52,174 bases of DNA from Bacteroidota bacterium (GTDB taxonomy: Bacteria; Bacteroidota; Bacteroidia; 2-12-FULL-35-15). The stretch covers positions 1 to 52,174 of the forward strand of contig CANFLQ010000008.1 in the NCBI GenBank assembly GCA_947447995.1, given 5' to 3'. Under the pieces are notes generated by a model. It saw nothing but the letters and a program-made list of their open reading frames with translations, was not told the DNA's origin and made no database searches. A program made the translations under genes and the position numbers. How positions within the stretch are numbered: the first letter of the stretch is position 1; each line of letters opens with the position of its first letter. Of the stretch, positions 27,549 to 37,454 are shown one piece after another.

Positions 27549-30500
27549 ATGTTTAGTTATTCTTTTGTTCAGAAACAACGTTTTCAGAAATTAGTAAAAG
27601 TCTTTTTTAGCATTCTATTCCTGTTTATTTATACTACAGGATATTCTCAGAATGACGACTGTTCAAATGCGGTTGCTATAAGTATACCCAATAGCGGTTT
27701 TGGTTTGGGAACATTTAATTCTACTACCAACGATATTTCTACCGCTACCATACAAGTTGGAGAAACGTTTGCCCCTGCTATTTTGGTTGCTGGACAAAAT
27801 CAAAAATCAATCTGGTATAAATTTACTGTGCCAACAACACGGGGCATAAAAGTTATTCTGTATCAACTAGGTGTGGCAATAACTGCGGGTGATGCAGGTT
27901 TTGCCATTTATAAATCCAATGCTTGTTTGCCTGCTACAACTGCTATCAGCACTAAGCTTACACCTATTGCTACATTTGGAAATACAAAACATCCTTGTGT
28001 AGAACCTGGTGATTATCTTATTCAGGTTTCATCCAACAACAAAGCCAATGGCCCTCTTTCCATTCAATTAGAAGTTTCAGCTGCAACAGGTTCTTCATAT
28101 GATTATCCTTCAACGGCCTATAGTTTTGGTGCATTAACAATCAATATGTCTCATATTGATTATCCAGTAGATTGCCAGTCGATTGATGACGCCACAGAAG
28201 TATGTACATCATTGCCTAACTATCAGCAATACACAAAAAGTAGCTGGCATACGTTTACAACTCCTGCATATTTCGATTTCCTCGATGTATTATTGGCATC
28301 ATCCAAACCAAATGTTTATTTTAATTCGGGAAAAACAACAGTCGGATATAAACTTTATCAGGGCGATGTAAAGGTTACTCCGCCTGCTTCGCTTACAGCT
28401 ATTGGAGGATGCGACTCATTGGTTACTAATGGTTATTATGCCGATTATAAACTATACAGATGCGGTGTATTGCAACCAAATACCACTTATACCGTTCAGC
28501 TATTTTTTCATAAAGATTTTAATGATGATATACGGCTTGCCATAAATTGCGAAGGAATAGCACCTACAAAGGCCCCACAACCAATATTATCTACCATGTT
28601 GGCATCAAATATTTTGGGAGTGTTGCCATCTAGTCCAGCGGGAGTTATTACAACAGCTACGGATTATTTGGCGTGTAACAGTCGTCATACCATTCATTCT
28701 TGCGCCCCGGCACTTCCAACAATTGGTGTTGATACATTTGGAATAAAACATAATTTGAGTACATTTTATACTTTTGAATTAACAACCTCTACAAACCTCA
28801 CAGTATCTGCCTATATGGCTCGAAGGAATAATTTAATGGTGAGTCTATATAAACAAAATCTTACAAATACCTGTAGCGATTTGGATCCAAGTTTAAGCTT
28901 AGTTTCCCGATTTCAATATACAGGAACAGTTAATTGTCTTAGTGCAGGTATGTATACCTTACAAATTTCTGGATCCGATTCATTGCAGCCGTACAGCACT
29001 TTTAATTACAGTAATATTAGCTATGCCGATGGTTTTACTATGCTATCAAATCTCGGACAGAAGGTGAATTTATCCTTAACCGTTAAAAGTTTAAACCCCT
29101 CTAATGAGTTTTCGTTAGCCACTCCGGGAGCATACAATCCTGTTAATTTTTTAGCAGGATCAATGCAGCCTCTAAAAAACAGCATTAAATATACCGCTGC
29201 TGCCGATACTTTTGGTTGCTCAAATACAGTGATGCCTAAAATACCAACTGGCTCTTATTGTAATTCCAATTTTAAAAAAGCAATGTACCGAGAATTTGTT
29301 ATTGGTGACGCAGATGGAAATGGAACAACAGATAGTGGTATAGTGTCACTTAACTACTACGGATATAATAATGGCAGTTATATGAATTTTATGCTGTATA
29401 AAGGGGATGCAAATGCCTTAGCAATTGCACAAAATGCACATAACAATACCGATACATTATTAGGTCTAACACCTTATTCCGAATGTCGCTATTATGTTAG
29501 TTGTAGTTACGACAGAGTATGCGTTACACCTGGCACTTACTCTTTGTTAACATTTGGAAGCGATAATCATGTGGGAGCTAATGATAATCCACCAACTGTA
29601 AAATTTGATATGGTTAATACTAAACACAACACTGGACCATTGGCACAAAATTTAGGAAGTATTTTAGATACCTTAAAAACAAAAGGTGGTAACATTATTT
29701 ACAGCGATATTGATCCGTTTTCGTGTAGGGATAATGCCGTTACCATTAATGGATTTAATCCCCCAAAATGGTTAGGGCATCCGGCAACTAAAGCTATTTA
29801 CCGGCAGTTTTATTTGAATGCTCCGGCTATTGTAAATATTTGTTCTGTAAATGGAAGTTGTTATGATTATGGAGGCAATATTTCATTGTTTTCGGGGCAG
29901 GCAACTGCAGGTTTAAGTGGTTTGGTAAATAAACCAATAAATGGCATAACCAATACAAGTGGGTGTATTACAACATCCTCTTGTTCGCCTTTACCTGCTG
30001 GCTGGTACACGGTAGTATCGTATGGTACAGGACCAACGTACGATAGTGTTTTAAAATATCCGAACGATTATAGCTACGGTAGTTATATTGGAGTAAAAAA
30101 TCAATTTACAATTACAGTTACTGTTGCTTGCCCTTCGCCCAAATTTAATCGCCCATATAAAGCATGTATCGATACGGTTACAAAAGCTCCATTTTTAATT
30201 GAATGGAAATCAAGAGTTGGAAGTACAGCAGCTTATCCTATTACTGATACTACTTATAGATTATATACAGAAAATTTGAATTGTACCGTTGATACCCCAT
30301 TTGCTTCACATCCGGTTTTGTCTTGCGGTGTTGCTTACAACAGAGTAGCGTATTATGTTTTTAAACTCACGCAGGAAAGTTATGTGCAAATTAACACCAA
30401 TGGTTATATGGCAAAGGTGTTTGATAAAGATGTAAGAGTAGACTCTATATTGTTCTCTTCCTTAACACCCATTCAGCCTTGTTTATTAACTTCTTACGGC

Positions 30501-33500
30501 AATATTCAATTATGCAGGCTACAGCCAGGTACGTATACTCTAGCAATATTTGCCGCCGATGCTCAGGTAAATAACGGTTGCGGAAACATTCCAGCCCCAA
30601 CTATCTATATTGATAAAGTAGCTTATTCACGTTTCGATTATGCAAGTAAAGCTTATGATTTTGGTATTATTCCTCCCGACAGCCTAACCTATAAAGGTAA
30701 GCCAGGGGATGTTAATCCGCTTGATGCGTTAAGAGCTCCTAGCAACGATTTTTTTTATTGCTCTACAGGTTCTCAAAAAAGTGATCCCGTAGATGCAGCT
30801 TGTAATGTTTTATATAATTCAGAAATTTATAACACAAAGGTTAATAACAATTTATATAATGCAACAAATTTACCAGGCTATCCCATTGTTGCTAGAAGAA
30901 ATTTGTGGTATACATTTGTTGTTGATAAGCCAGGATACATTCATGTTAAAGTTGCAAACATGACTAAAGATAAGCCATATCAAGTGTTATACGCATTATA
31001 TAAAAGTGATGTAAATGGTACTTTGCCTTTTTCAACATTAGTAAACACAGGGCAGGTAGATTCCTCCATTACACAAGGGTTGAAATTTATTGCACACAAT
31101 ATCAGCTATCCAGGATATTGCTATACAAATAATGAAATTATTTTTTACAGAGACCCTTGTTCATCATTGCCTGCCGAAAGGTATTACATTGTAGTTGATA
31201 ACAGAAGCGGTTATCCGTATCCCGATCAAAATGCAATGAATCCAAATCATCAGGTAGAAGTATCAGTAATGTTAGATTCTACCACAGCAATTGTTCCAAA
31301 ATTTGATCATTATTATCAGGCATCCAATATGGGAACATTGGGAGCAGGAAAATATAAAGGCGCAACAGATAATTATAGTTGCGCTACTTCGGATGCAACA
31401 GATCCTAATCTATCCGTATATTCTTGCGGTACAAAAACATTGTGGTATAAATTTACATCAACAGTTACAGGGCACTTACGTTTTTTTGTGAATATAAACG
31501 GAACTAGCAAGTATCATTATTATGATGCAGCGCAGTTATTTAGGGAAATTATACCTGGCGATTCAACCACTAAAGGGTTAAAATATATTGGAGCAATTAC
31601 CGATTATTATGATGGAACTAAATCTGTAGGACAAACCTGCATTTCTGCTGGCACTTATTATCTGCTTTTAACAGGTTGTAATCAAACAACAGAATATGAA
31701 TTTCCAGAAATAGAAATTATAGAAGAGGTTGGTGATTTTTGTGGAAGACCCGTAATTTCGTCACTCAATGGCGCATCTTCAAGTGTAACAACTGCCATTG
31801 TTGATTGTCATACCATTGGAACAGATTATGGCGAATTTAGTCCCAATCTCACTTGTCCGATAGGGGCAGTTAAAACAAATTATAAAACATCATGGTTTAA
31901 GATGGATATAGGAGGAACAGATACGCTGGACGTTACAGCATTTATTGCTGAAAAAACCACTGCAACTTCATCTGATATACAATATAGATTGATGACCGGA
32001 GATTGTGGCGCCATGCAGGAACAAAGCTGTGTACAGGATGCACAAACGCAAAACACGTATAAATGTTTAGCTCCTGGAAGTTATTTTATTCAGGTATTTA
32101 CACCAATACTTAAAAATGGTGCTACTGTTACAGGAAGTGTTGATTTGAATTTATCAGCAATTATTCATGCCGATACCTGCGCACCTTCCAATGCTTGTTT
32201 GGCAAACGCTAATTTTATTCCGCAGTTCGATTGCAACAAAAGCGATTCAGTAACTTATGTAAACTATTCCACTTATGGTTTAGCAATAAAATATGTATGG
32301 GATTTTGGATATGCAGGAAAAACATCAACTGCGGTATCTCCCAAATTTAAATACCCCGCATTACCAACAGATAAAACATATACAATAACTTTAAATGTAA
32401 AAAACACATCCTGTGGAGGTGAAAACACGGTAATTAATACCATTACAATTCCTGGCCGATCGGATGTTTATTTAGGAAAAGATACGTCGGTATGTACCGT
32501 TGGCGGAAAATTACTATTAAATGCAACATCCTGGCCAGGGGCGGTTTATTATTGGCAAAATGGAAGCTCGGATTCTACCTATACTATTGCATACAGCGGT
32601 ATGTATTATGTAAATGTAACGTACAATGGTTGCACAAAAAAAGACACCATTAATGTAAAAATTAATCCTTTAATACCTCGTTCTCAAAATTTTATGCTTT
32701 GCGGAAACGATTCGGCGTTGCTTAATTCAAACAGAGGATATGGCGAAACATATTTATGGAATACAGGCGCAACAACATATTTTATTTATAAAAAAACCGC
32801 AGGAACATATATAAATAAACTTAGTTTTAATGGTTGTATTACACAGGATACTTTTAAAATAGTAACGCCTACTACAGCAATTACTTACCATGATACTACG
32901 GTTTGTTCCCCCATCACTTCATTTCAATTGAATAAAACCATAAGCGGGGCTCAATCGTATTCATGGCAAAATGGTGCTAGTGGAGCATCTTATCAGGTTA
33001 CAACTCCCGGTTTGTATTGGGTTAATATTAATTATGGAAAATGTTCATCAAAAGATACAACTAACGTTAATGTACATGCACCAGCCGTAATTGTAAATAC
33101 AAATGCGGCATTTTGTAAAGCAAAAAATTACACATTGCCTTGGGGTAAAAGTGTAAGTGTAGCAGGTGTTTATAGCGATACTATTAAAAATAAAATAGGT
33201 TGTGATAGTATAATAAAACATGTAACCCTTACTCAGATGGCAGCTTCCGATACTATTAAAACCAATGATTCAATTTATTTTGGACAAATATATACGTTGC
33301 CTTGGGGTACAATTGTAAACACTGGAGGTGTTTTTTCCGATACCTTGCATTCGTCCTTCGGTTGTGATAGTTTGATAAAAATGGTAACGCTAATTGTAAA
33401 ACAGGTAGCACTTGAAAACAAAAACGTAAGTATATGTTATGGTAAAACATTTAAACTTACCTCTGGAGTTATTGCTAGTGCATCAGGAATTTATAAAGAT

Positions 33501-35468
33501 ACGTTGCATTTTAAAAATGGGTTGGATAGTTTTATAATAAGCTATAATATTGTTGTTTCAACTCAAGTACCTTCTATTAAAACAACCGTTAAAACATTGT
33601 GTGTTGGTCAATCATTTACATTACCCTCAGGAAAGGTTGTAAATAACGCTGGTTTATATACAGATACACTCAGGTATATATCCGGTTGCGATAGCGTAAT
33701 TGAAAGTATAAGCATTGTGTATCAAACTCCATCTCCTTTATCCGTAAATCAAATTATATGTCCGGGGCAATCGTATACATTAGCATCTGGTAAAATTGTA
33801 AATACAGCAGGCGTTTATAACGATACGTTGCGCTCTCTTTTTGATTGTGATAGTATTATTAAAACAATAAATCTTTCCATTCAATCTATAGTATCTGTTT
33901 TACCGAATACAACAACTATTTGTGCCGGAAAATCCACTGTTTTAACAGCGAGTGGATCTGCAACCTATCTTTGGTCAACGGGTGCTACAACAGCTATTGC
34001 TACTGTTTCTCCAGATAGCACTACCACCTATTCTGTTACAGGTACAACAACAGGATGTGCATCAGCTGCTAATGCAACAGTTTTTGTTAACTCAAATCCA
34101 ATTGTTGTTGTTAATTCCCAAACAATATGTATGGGACAAGCAGCTGTACTAACAGCAACTGGAGCCGATAGTTACATTTGGTCCGATAACTCTATAGACA
34201 ATCCGTTTATAGATAGTCCGGCAACTACGACTAACTATACTGTTACAGGAACAACCACCGGGTGCAAAGCTACAGCAATAGCCAATGTTACGGTTACTCA
34301 TGTGCCGGCAATTGTTGTAAACTCAGCTACTATTTGTTTTGGGAAATCAGCAATACTAACAGCAAGTGGTGGTTCTAATTATACATGGTCAACAGCTCAA
34401 TCTGCTGCATCTGTAACTGTTTCGCCTACCTCTACAAGTACTTTTGTTGTTACCAATACTATTTTTGGATGTTCCAAAGCTGCAACAGCAACGGTTACTG
34501 TTAATCCCTTGCCTGTTGTATTGGTTAATTCACCTACAATTTGCCAAGGGCAATCTACAACATTAACAGCCAGCGGTGCTGCAAGTTATAATTGGTACAA
34601 CGCCGCTACAACAAACGCTATAACAGTAAGTCCTGCTAATGCGCTAACATACACAGTTACGGGAAATAAATTTGGTTGCACAGCAACAGTTATTTCAACG
34701 GTAAATATAACCCCATTACCTGTAATTAGGGTTAATTCCGATACAATATGTGTAGGAGAAACAGCACTCTTAATTGCGAGTGGTGGAGTAAGTTATACTT
34801 GGTCAAACGGAGCTAAAACAAATTCAATAAATGTTTCACCTCCAACAGCTACAAGTTATTCGGTTAGCGGGCTCAATACTGTTGGTTGTTCTGCAAATGC
34901 ATTCGCTAAAGTTATTATAGGAGTTACACCAACAGCGGAGTTTAGTTTTTCTCCTAATCCCGCAGGTGTTTTAGATCCCAATATTACATTTACCGATCAG
35001 TCAACGCCCAATGTAAATTTTTGGACTTGGAATTTTGGTGATGGGGATATATTAGCCCCAAACATACAAAATCCTGTTCATACATATCCTTCGGAAGAAG
35101 CAGTATACACGGTTACTTTAAGAGTTCAAAATCCTGAATTGTGTTCAGATGAGGTAAGTCATACTGTTGTAATAGGACAAGATTTTACCTTTTTTATTCC
35201 AAACACGGTTACGCCTGATGGTGATAATGTGAATGATGTATTTGGGGCTAAAGGAGGGGGAATTATAAAATATGAAATGTTGATATTCAACCGTTGGGGT
35301 AATTTAGTTTTTTCGGCAGATGATATTAGCAAAACTTGGAATGGGAAATCAAATAATGCCACAGGAGACATTATCCAGGATGTGTATGTTTGGAGAGTAA
35401 GCCTTACGGATATATTTAAAAAAGAACATAAATATATTGGAACAGTTACCGTGTTAAATGGTAAGTAA
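27549..35468 (+). CDS. Giant secreted adhesin-like protein with T9SS/CHU_C sorting domain
   Basis: The 2639-residue protein has a signal peptide ending TTGYSQ near residue 34. Residues about 35-1530 are a string of beta-sandwich-like modules recognisable by recurring LWYKFT/SWHTFT/LWYTFV phrases. A PKD-like unit near 1550-1625 (KYVWDFGYAG) follows. Then come Ig-like units, and at about 1850-2110 five repeats of the type ICxGxSxxLxSGxxVxxAGxYxDTLxxxxGCDS. At about 2115-2460 are six repeats of TICxGxSxxLTASG. A PKD domain (WTWNFGDGD) at about 2460-2545 precedes the C-terminal gliding-associated domain (FIPNTVTPDGDNVND, FNRWGNLVF). That terminal domain targets proteins to the type IX secretion system. 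Likely a cell-surface or shed adhesin; ligand unknown. Confidence 0.9.
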   Translation: MFSYSFVQKQRFQKLVKVFFSILFLFIYTTGYSQNDDCSNAVAISIPNSGFGLGTFNSTTNDISTATIQVGETFAPAILVAGQNQKSIWYKFTVPTTRGIKVILYQLGVAITAGDAGFAIYKSNACLPATTAISTKLTPIATFGNTKHPCVEPGDYLIQVSSNNKANGPLSIQLEVSAATGSSYDYPSTAYSFGALTINMSHIDYPVDCQSIDDATEVCTSLPNYQQYTKSSWHTFTTPAYFDFLDVLLASSKPNVYFNSGKTTVGYKLYQGDVKVTPPASLTAIGGCDSLVTNGYYADYKLYRCGVLQPNTTYTVQLFFHKDFNDDIRLAINCEGIAPTKAPQPILSTMLASNILGVLPSSPAGVITTATDYLACNSRHTIHSCAPALPTIGVDTFGIKHNLSTFYTFELTTSTNLTVSAYMARRNNLMVSLYKQNLTNTCSDLDPSLSLVSRFQYTGTVNCLSAGMYTLQISGSDSLQPYSTFNYSNISYADGFTMLSNLGQKVNLSLTVKSLNPSNEFSLATPGAYNPVNFLAGSMQPLKNSIKYTAAADTFGCSNTVMPKIPTGSYCNSNFKKAMYREFVIGDADGNGTTDSGIVSLNYYGYNNGSYMNFMLYKGDANALAIAQNAHNNTDTLLGLTPYSECRYYVSCSYDRVCVTPGTYSLLTFGSDNHVGANDNPPTVKFDMVNTKHNTGPLAQNLGSILDTLKTKGGNIIYSDIDPFSCRDNAVTINGFNPPKWLGHPATKAIYRQFYLNAPAIVNICSVNGSCYDYGGNISLFSGQATAGLSGLVNKPINGITNTSGCITTSSCSPLPAGWYTVVSYGTGPTYDSVLKYPNDYSYGSYIGVKNQFTITVTVACPSPKFNRPYKACIDTVTKAPFLIEWKSRVGSTAAYPITDTTYRLYTENLNCTVDTPFASHPVLSCGVAYNRVAYYVFKLTQESYVQINTNGYMAKVFDKDVRVDSILFSSLTPIQPCLLTSYGNIQLCRLQPGTYTLAIFAADAQVNNGCGNIPAPTIYIDKVAYSRFDYASKAYDFGIIPPDSLTYKGKPGDVNPLDALRAPSNDFFYCSTGSQKSDPVDAACNVLYNSEIYNTKVNNNLYNATNLPGYPIVARRNLWYTFVVDKPGYIHVKVANMTKDKPYQVLYALYKSDVNGTLPFSTLVNTGQVDSSITQGLKFIAHNISYPGYCYTNNEIIFYRDPCSSLPAERYYIVVDNRSGYPYPDQNAMNPNHQVEVSVMLDSTTAIVPKFDHYYQASNMGTLGAGKYKGATDNYSCATSDATDPNLSVYSCGTKTLWYKFTSTVTGHLRFFVNINGTSKYHYYDAAQLFREIIPGDSTTKGLKYIGAITDYYDGTKSVGQTCISAGTYYLLLTGCNQTTEYEFPEIEIIEEVGDFCGRPVISSLNGASSSVTTAIVDCHTIGTDYGEFSPNLTCPIGAVKTNYKTSWFKMDIGGTDTLDVTAFIAEKTTATSSDIQYRLMTGDCGAMQEQSCVQDAQTQNTYKCLAPGSYFIQVFTPILKNGATVTGSVDLNLSAIIHADTCAPSNACLANANFIPQFDCNKSDSVTYVNYSTYGLAIKYVWDFGYAGKTSTAVSPKFKYPALPTDKTYTITLNVKNTSCGGENTVINTITIPGRSDVYLGKDTSVCTVGGKLLLNATSWPGAVYYWQNGSSDSTYTIAYSGMYYVNVTYNGCTKKDTINVKINPLIPRSQNFMLCGNDSALLNSNRGYGETYLWNTGATTYFIYKKTAGTYINKLSFNGCITQDTFKIVTPTTAITYHDTTVCSPITSFQLNKTISGAQSYSWQNGASGASYQVTTPGLYWVNINYGKCSSKDTTNVNVHAPAVIVNTNAAFCKAKNYTLPWGKSVSVAGVYSDTIKNKIGCDSIIKHVTLTQMAASDTIKTNDSIYFGQIYTLPWGTIVNTGGVFSDTLHSSFGCDSLIKMVTLIVKQVALENKNVSICYGKTFKLTSGVIASASGIYKDTLHFKNGLDSFIISYNIVVSTQVPSIKTTVKTLCVGQSFTLPSGKVVNNAGLYTDTLRYISGCDSVIESISIVYQTPSPLSVNQIICPGQSYTLASGKIVNTAGVYNDTLRSLFDCDSIIKTINLSIQSIVSVLPNTTTICAGKSTVLTASGSATYLWSTGATTAIATVSPDSTTTYSVTGTTTGCASAANATVFVNSNPIVVVNSQTICMGQAAVLTATGADSYIWSDNSIDNPFIDSPATTTNYTVTGTTTGCKATAIANVTVTHVPAIVVNSATICFGKSAILTASGGSNYTWSTAQSAASVTVSPTSTSTFVVTNTIFGCSKAATATVTVNPLPVVLVNSPTICQGQSTTLTASGAASYNWYNAATTNAITVSPANALTYTVTGNKFGCTATVISTVNITPLPVIRVNSDTICVGETALLIASGGVSYTWSNGAKTNSINVSPPTATSYSVSGLNTVGCSANAFAKVIIGVTPTAEFSFSPNPAGVLDPNITFTDQSTPNVNFWTWNFGDGDILAPNIQNPVHTYPSEEAVYTVTLRVQNPELCSDEVSHTVVIGQDFTFFIPNTVTPDGDNVNDVFGAKGGGIIKYEMLIFNRWGNLVFSADDISKTWNGKSNNATGDIIQDVYVWRVSLTDIFKKEHKYIGTVTVLNGK

Positions 35469-35522
35469 CAGGTTAAAAATTGAGTAATATAAATGGCGTA
35501 CTTTAAAAAATGTTAGAAATAA

Positions 35523-35593
35523 ATTCAGCCAAAATATTTTAGCTGAAAATCACAACAAATTTGTGTAAATTTGTTGTCCGAAAAAGTATTCGG
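35523..35593 (+). promoter_or_regulatory. Palindromic promoter/operator region of asnB
   Basis: Three palindromes lie in the 160-base gap. TTCAGC/GCTGAA at 35524-35546 is a possible adhesin 3' hairpin. A perfect 11-bp inverted repeat (ACAACAAATTT/AAATTTGTTGT) lies at 35552-35577. CCGAA/TTCGG is at 35578-35593. The right arm of the 11-bp repeat contains TAAATTTG, a -7 box match, so a repressor binding it would block the asnB promoter. Regulation is inference. Confidence 0.5.
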
Positions 35594-35628
35594 AGAAATA
35601 AAACCATCAACCAAAAAATTCTAAGATT

Positions 35629-37296
35629 ATGTGTGGATTTGTAGGAGTTTTCGATTTAAAAACAGATGCAGACAAGTTAAGGCCACAAGTGTTGGCCATG
35701 TCTAAAAAAATTCGTCATCGTGGACCCGATTGGTCTGGTATTTACAGTAATAATAAAGCCATACTTTCACATGAGCGTTTATCAATTGTTGACCCAGAAT
35801 CAGGCGGACAACCATTGTACAGTAAAGATAAAAAATTAGTATTGGCCGTTAATGGCGAAATTTATAATCACCGTGATATTCGCAGAAAAACAGAAAAAAC
35901 GTATGAATATTTAACACATTCAGATTGCGAAGTTATTTTGGCATTGTACCGCGAAAAAGGTGTTGATTTTTTAGAAGATCTTAATGGAATTTTTGCTTTT
36001 GCATTGTACGACATCGAAAAGGATGAGTATTTAATTGCTCGCGATCACATGGGTATTATTCCACTTTATATGGGTTGGGACGATGCTGGTCAGTTTTATG
36101 TTGCATCAGAGTTAAAAGCATTGGAAGGCGTTTGTAGCAAATTTCAAGAATTTTTGCCGGGGCATTATTTAAGCAGTAAAGACCATAAAATGACAAAATG
36201 GTATAAACGCGATTGGACAGAATACGAAAACGTAAAAAATAACAAAGCGGATATTCCTGAATTACGCGCTGCTTTGGAAGCAGCCGTTAAACGTCAATTA
36301 ATGTCCGACGTTCCTTATGGTGTATTGTTGTCGGGTGGTTTAGACTCTTCAATTATTTCTGCGGTTGCTAAAAAGTTTGCACCAAAAAGAATTGAATCTG
36401 AGTCAAGTCAGGAAGCTTGGTATCCTCAATTGCACTCGTTTGCAGTAGGATTAAAAGATTCGCCAGATTTGATTGCAGCTAAAAAAGTAGCAGAACATTT
36501 AGGAACCATTCACCACGAAATTTATTTTACAGTTCAAGAAGGATTAGATGCCTTAACAGATGTTATTTACCATTTGGAAACGTATGATGTAACAACCGTT
36601 AGAGCGTCAACTCCAATGTATTTATTGGCTCGCGTCATCAAATCAATGGGAATAAAAATGGTGTTATCTGGCGAAGGTGCCGATGAAATTTTTGGAGGAT
36701 ACTTATATTTCCACAAAGCACCAAATGCACAAGCTTTTCACGAAGAAACCATCCGTAAATTAGGTAAACTTCATTTGTATGACAACTTAAGAGCAAACAA
36801 ATCGCTTGCTGCCTGGGGTGTTGAAGGTCGTGTACCATTTTTAGATAAAGAATTTATGGATGTAGCAATGCGTTTGAACCCTGAAGAAAAAATGTCGAAA
36901 AACGGACGTATGGAAAAATGGATTTTGCGTAAAGCCTTTGAAGATTACCTTCCTGAAAGCGTTGCATGGAGACAAAAAGAACAATTTTCTGACGGTGTAG
37001 GATATAGTTGGATAGATTCATTAAAAGAAATGGTGAACGCCAAAGTAAGCGATGCTGAAATGGCTGGATCGGCAGCTAAATTCCCTATCAATCCGCCAAT
37101 GTCAAAAGAAGAATATTTTTACAGATCCATATTTGCAAAACATTTCCCTTCCGATTCGGCAGCTAAATGTGTTCCATCAGTACCATCGGTAGCGTGTAGT
37201 ACGCCAGAAGCGCTGGCTTGGGACGCATCGATGCAAAATACCAATGATCCATCAGGACGCGCCATGAAAAGCGTACACAACGATGGATATAAATAA
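35629..37296 (+). CDS. asnB: Asparagine synthase (glutamine-hydrolysing)
   Basis: AsnB converts aspartate, glutamine and ATP into asparagine. The 555-residue protein has the N-terminal nucleophile Cys2 (MCGFVGVFD), the glutaminase domain to about residue 200 (RHRGPDWSGI, NGEIYNHRDIR) and the synthetase domain with the pyrophosphate loop SGGLDSS at 235-241. GEGADEIFGGY and the WRQKEQFSDGVGYSWID end are as in E. coli AsnB. Single gene with its own promoter and terminator. Confidence 0.97.
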   Translation: MCGFVGVFDLKTDADKLRPQVLAMSKKIRHRGPDWSGIYSNNKAILSHERLSIVDPESGGQPLYSKDKKLVLAVNGEIYNHRDIRRKTEKTYEYLTHSDCEVILALYREKGVDFLEDLNGIFAFALYDIEKDEYLIARDHMGIIPLYMGWDDAGQFYVASELKALEGVCSKFQEFLPGHYLSSKDHKMTKWYKRDWTEYENVKNNKADIPELRAALEAAVKRQLMSDVPYGVLLSGGLDSSIISAVAKKFAPKRIESESSQEAWYPQLHSFAVGLKDSPDLIAAKKVAEHLGTIHHEIYFTVQEGLDALTDVIYHLETYDVTTVRASTPMYLLARVIKSMGIKMVLSGEGADEIFGGYLYFHKAPNAQAFHEETIRKLGKLHLYDNLRANKSLAAWGVEGRVPFLDKEFMDVAMRLNPEEKMSKNGRMEKWILRKAFEDYLPESVAWRQKEQFSDGVGYSWIDSLKEMVNAKVSDAEMAGSAAKFPINPPMSKEEYFYRSIFAKHFPSDSAAKCVPSVPSVACSTPEALAWDASMQNTNDPSGRAMKSVHNDGYK

Positions 37297-37320
37297 AACG
37301 TACTAGATTGTAAATTTATA

Positions 37321-37354
37321 AAGAGGCTGAAAGAAATTTCAGCCTCTTTTTTTT
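37321..37354 (+). terminator. Rho-independent terminator after asnB
   Basis: A perfect 12-bp stem (AAGAGGCTGAAA/TTTCAGCCTCTT) with a 4-base loop is followed by a run of T residues, 24 bases after asnB. Confidence 0.93.
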
Positions 37355-37454
37355 GTATTTTAAAGATAATTTTTGTAGGTTCGGCAAAGTAATTGATTTG
37401 CTAATAAGTTGTTGAAGAGCAAAGGAATATTTATTATATATAAAACAGATACAC

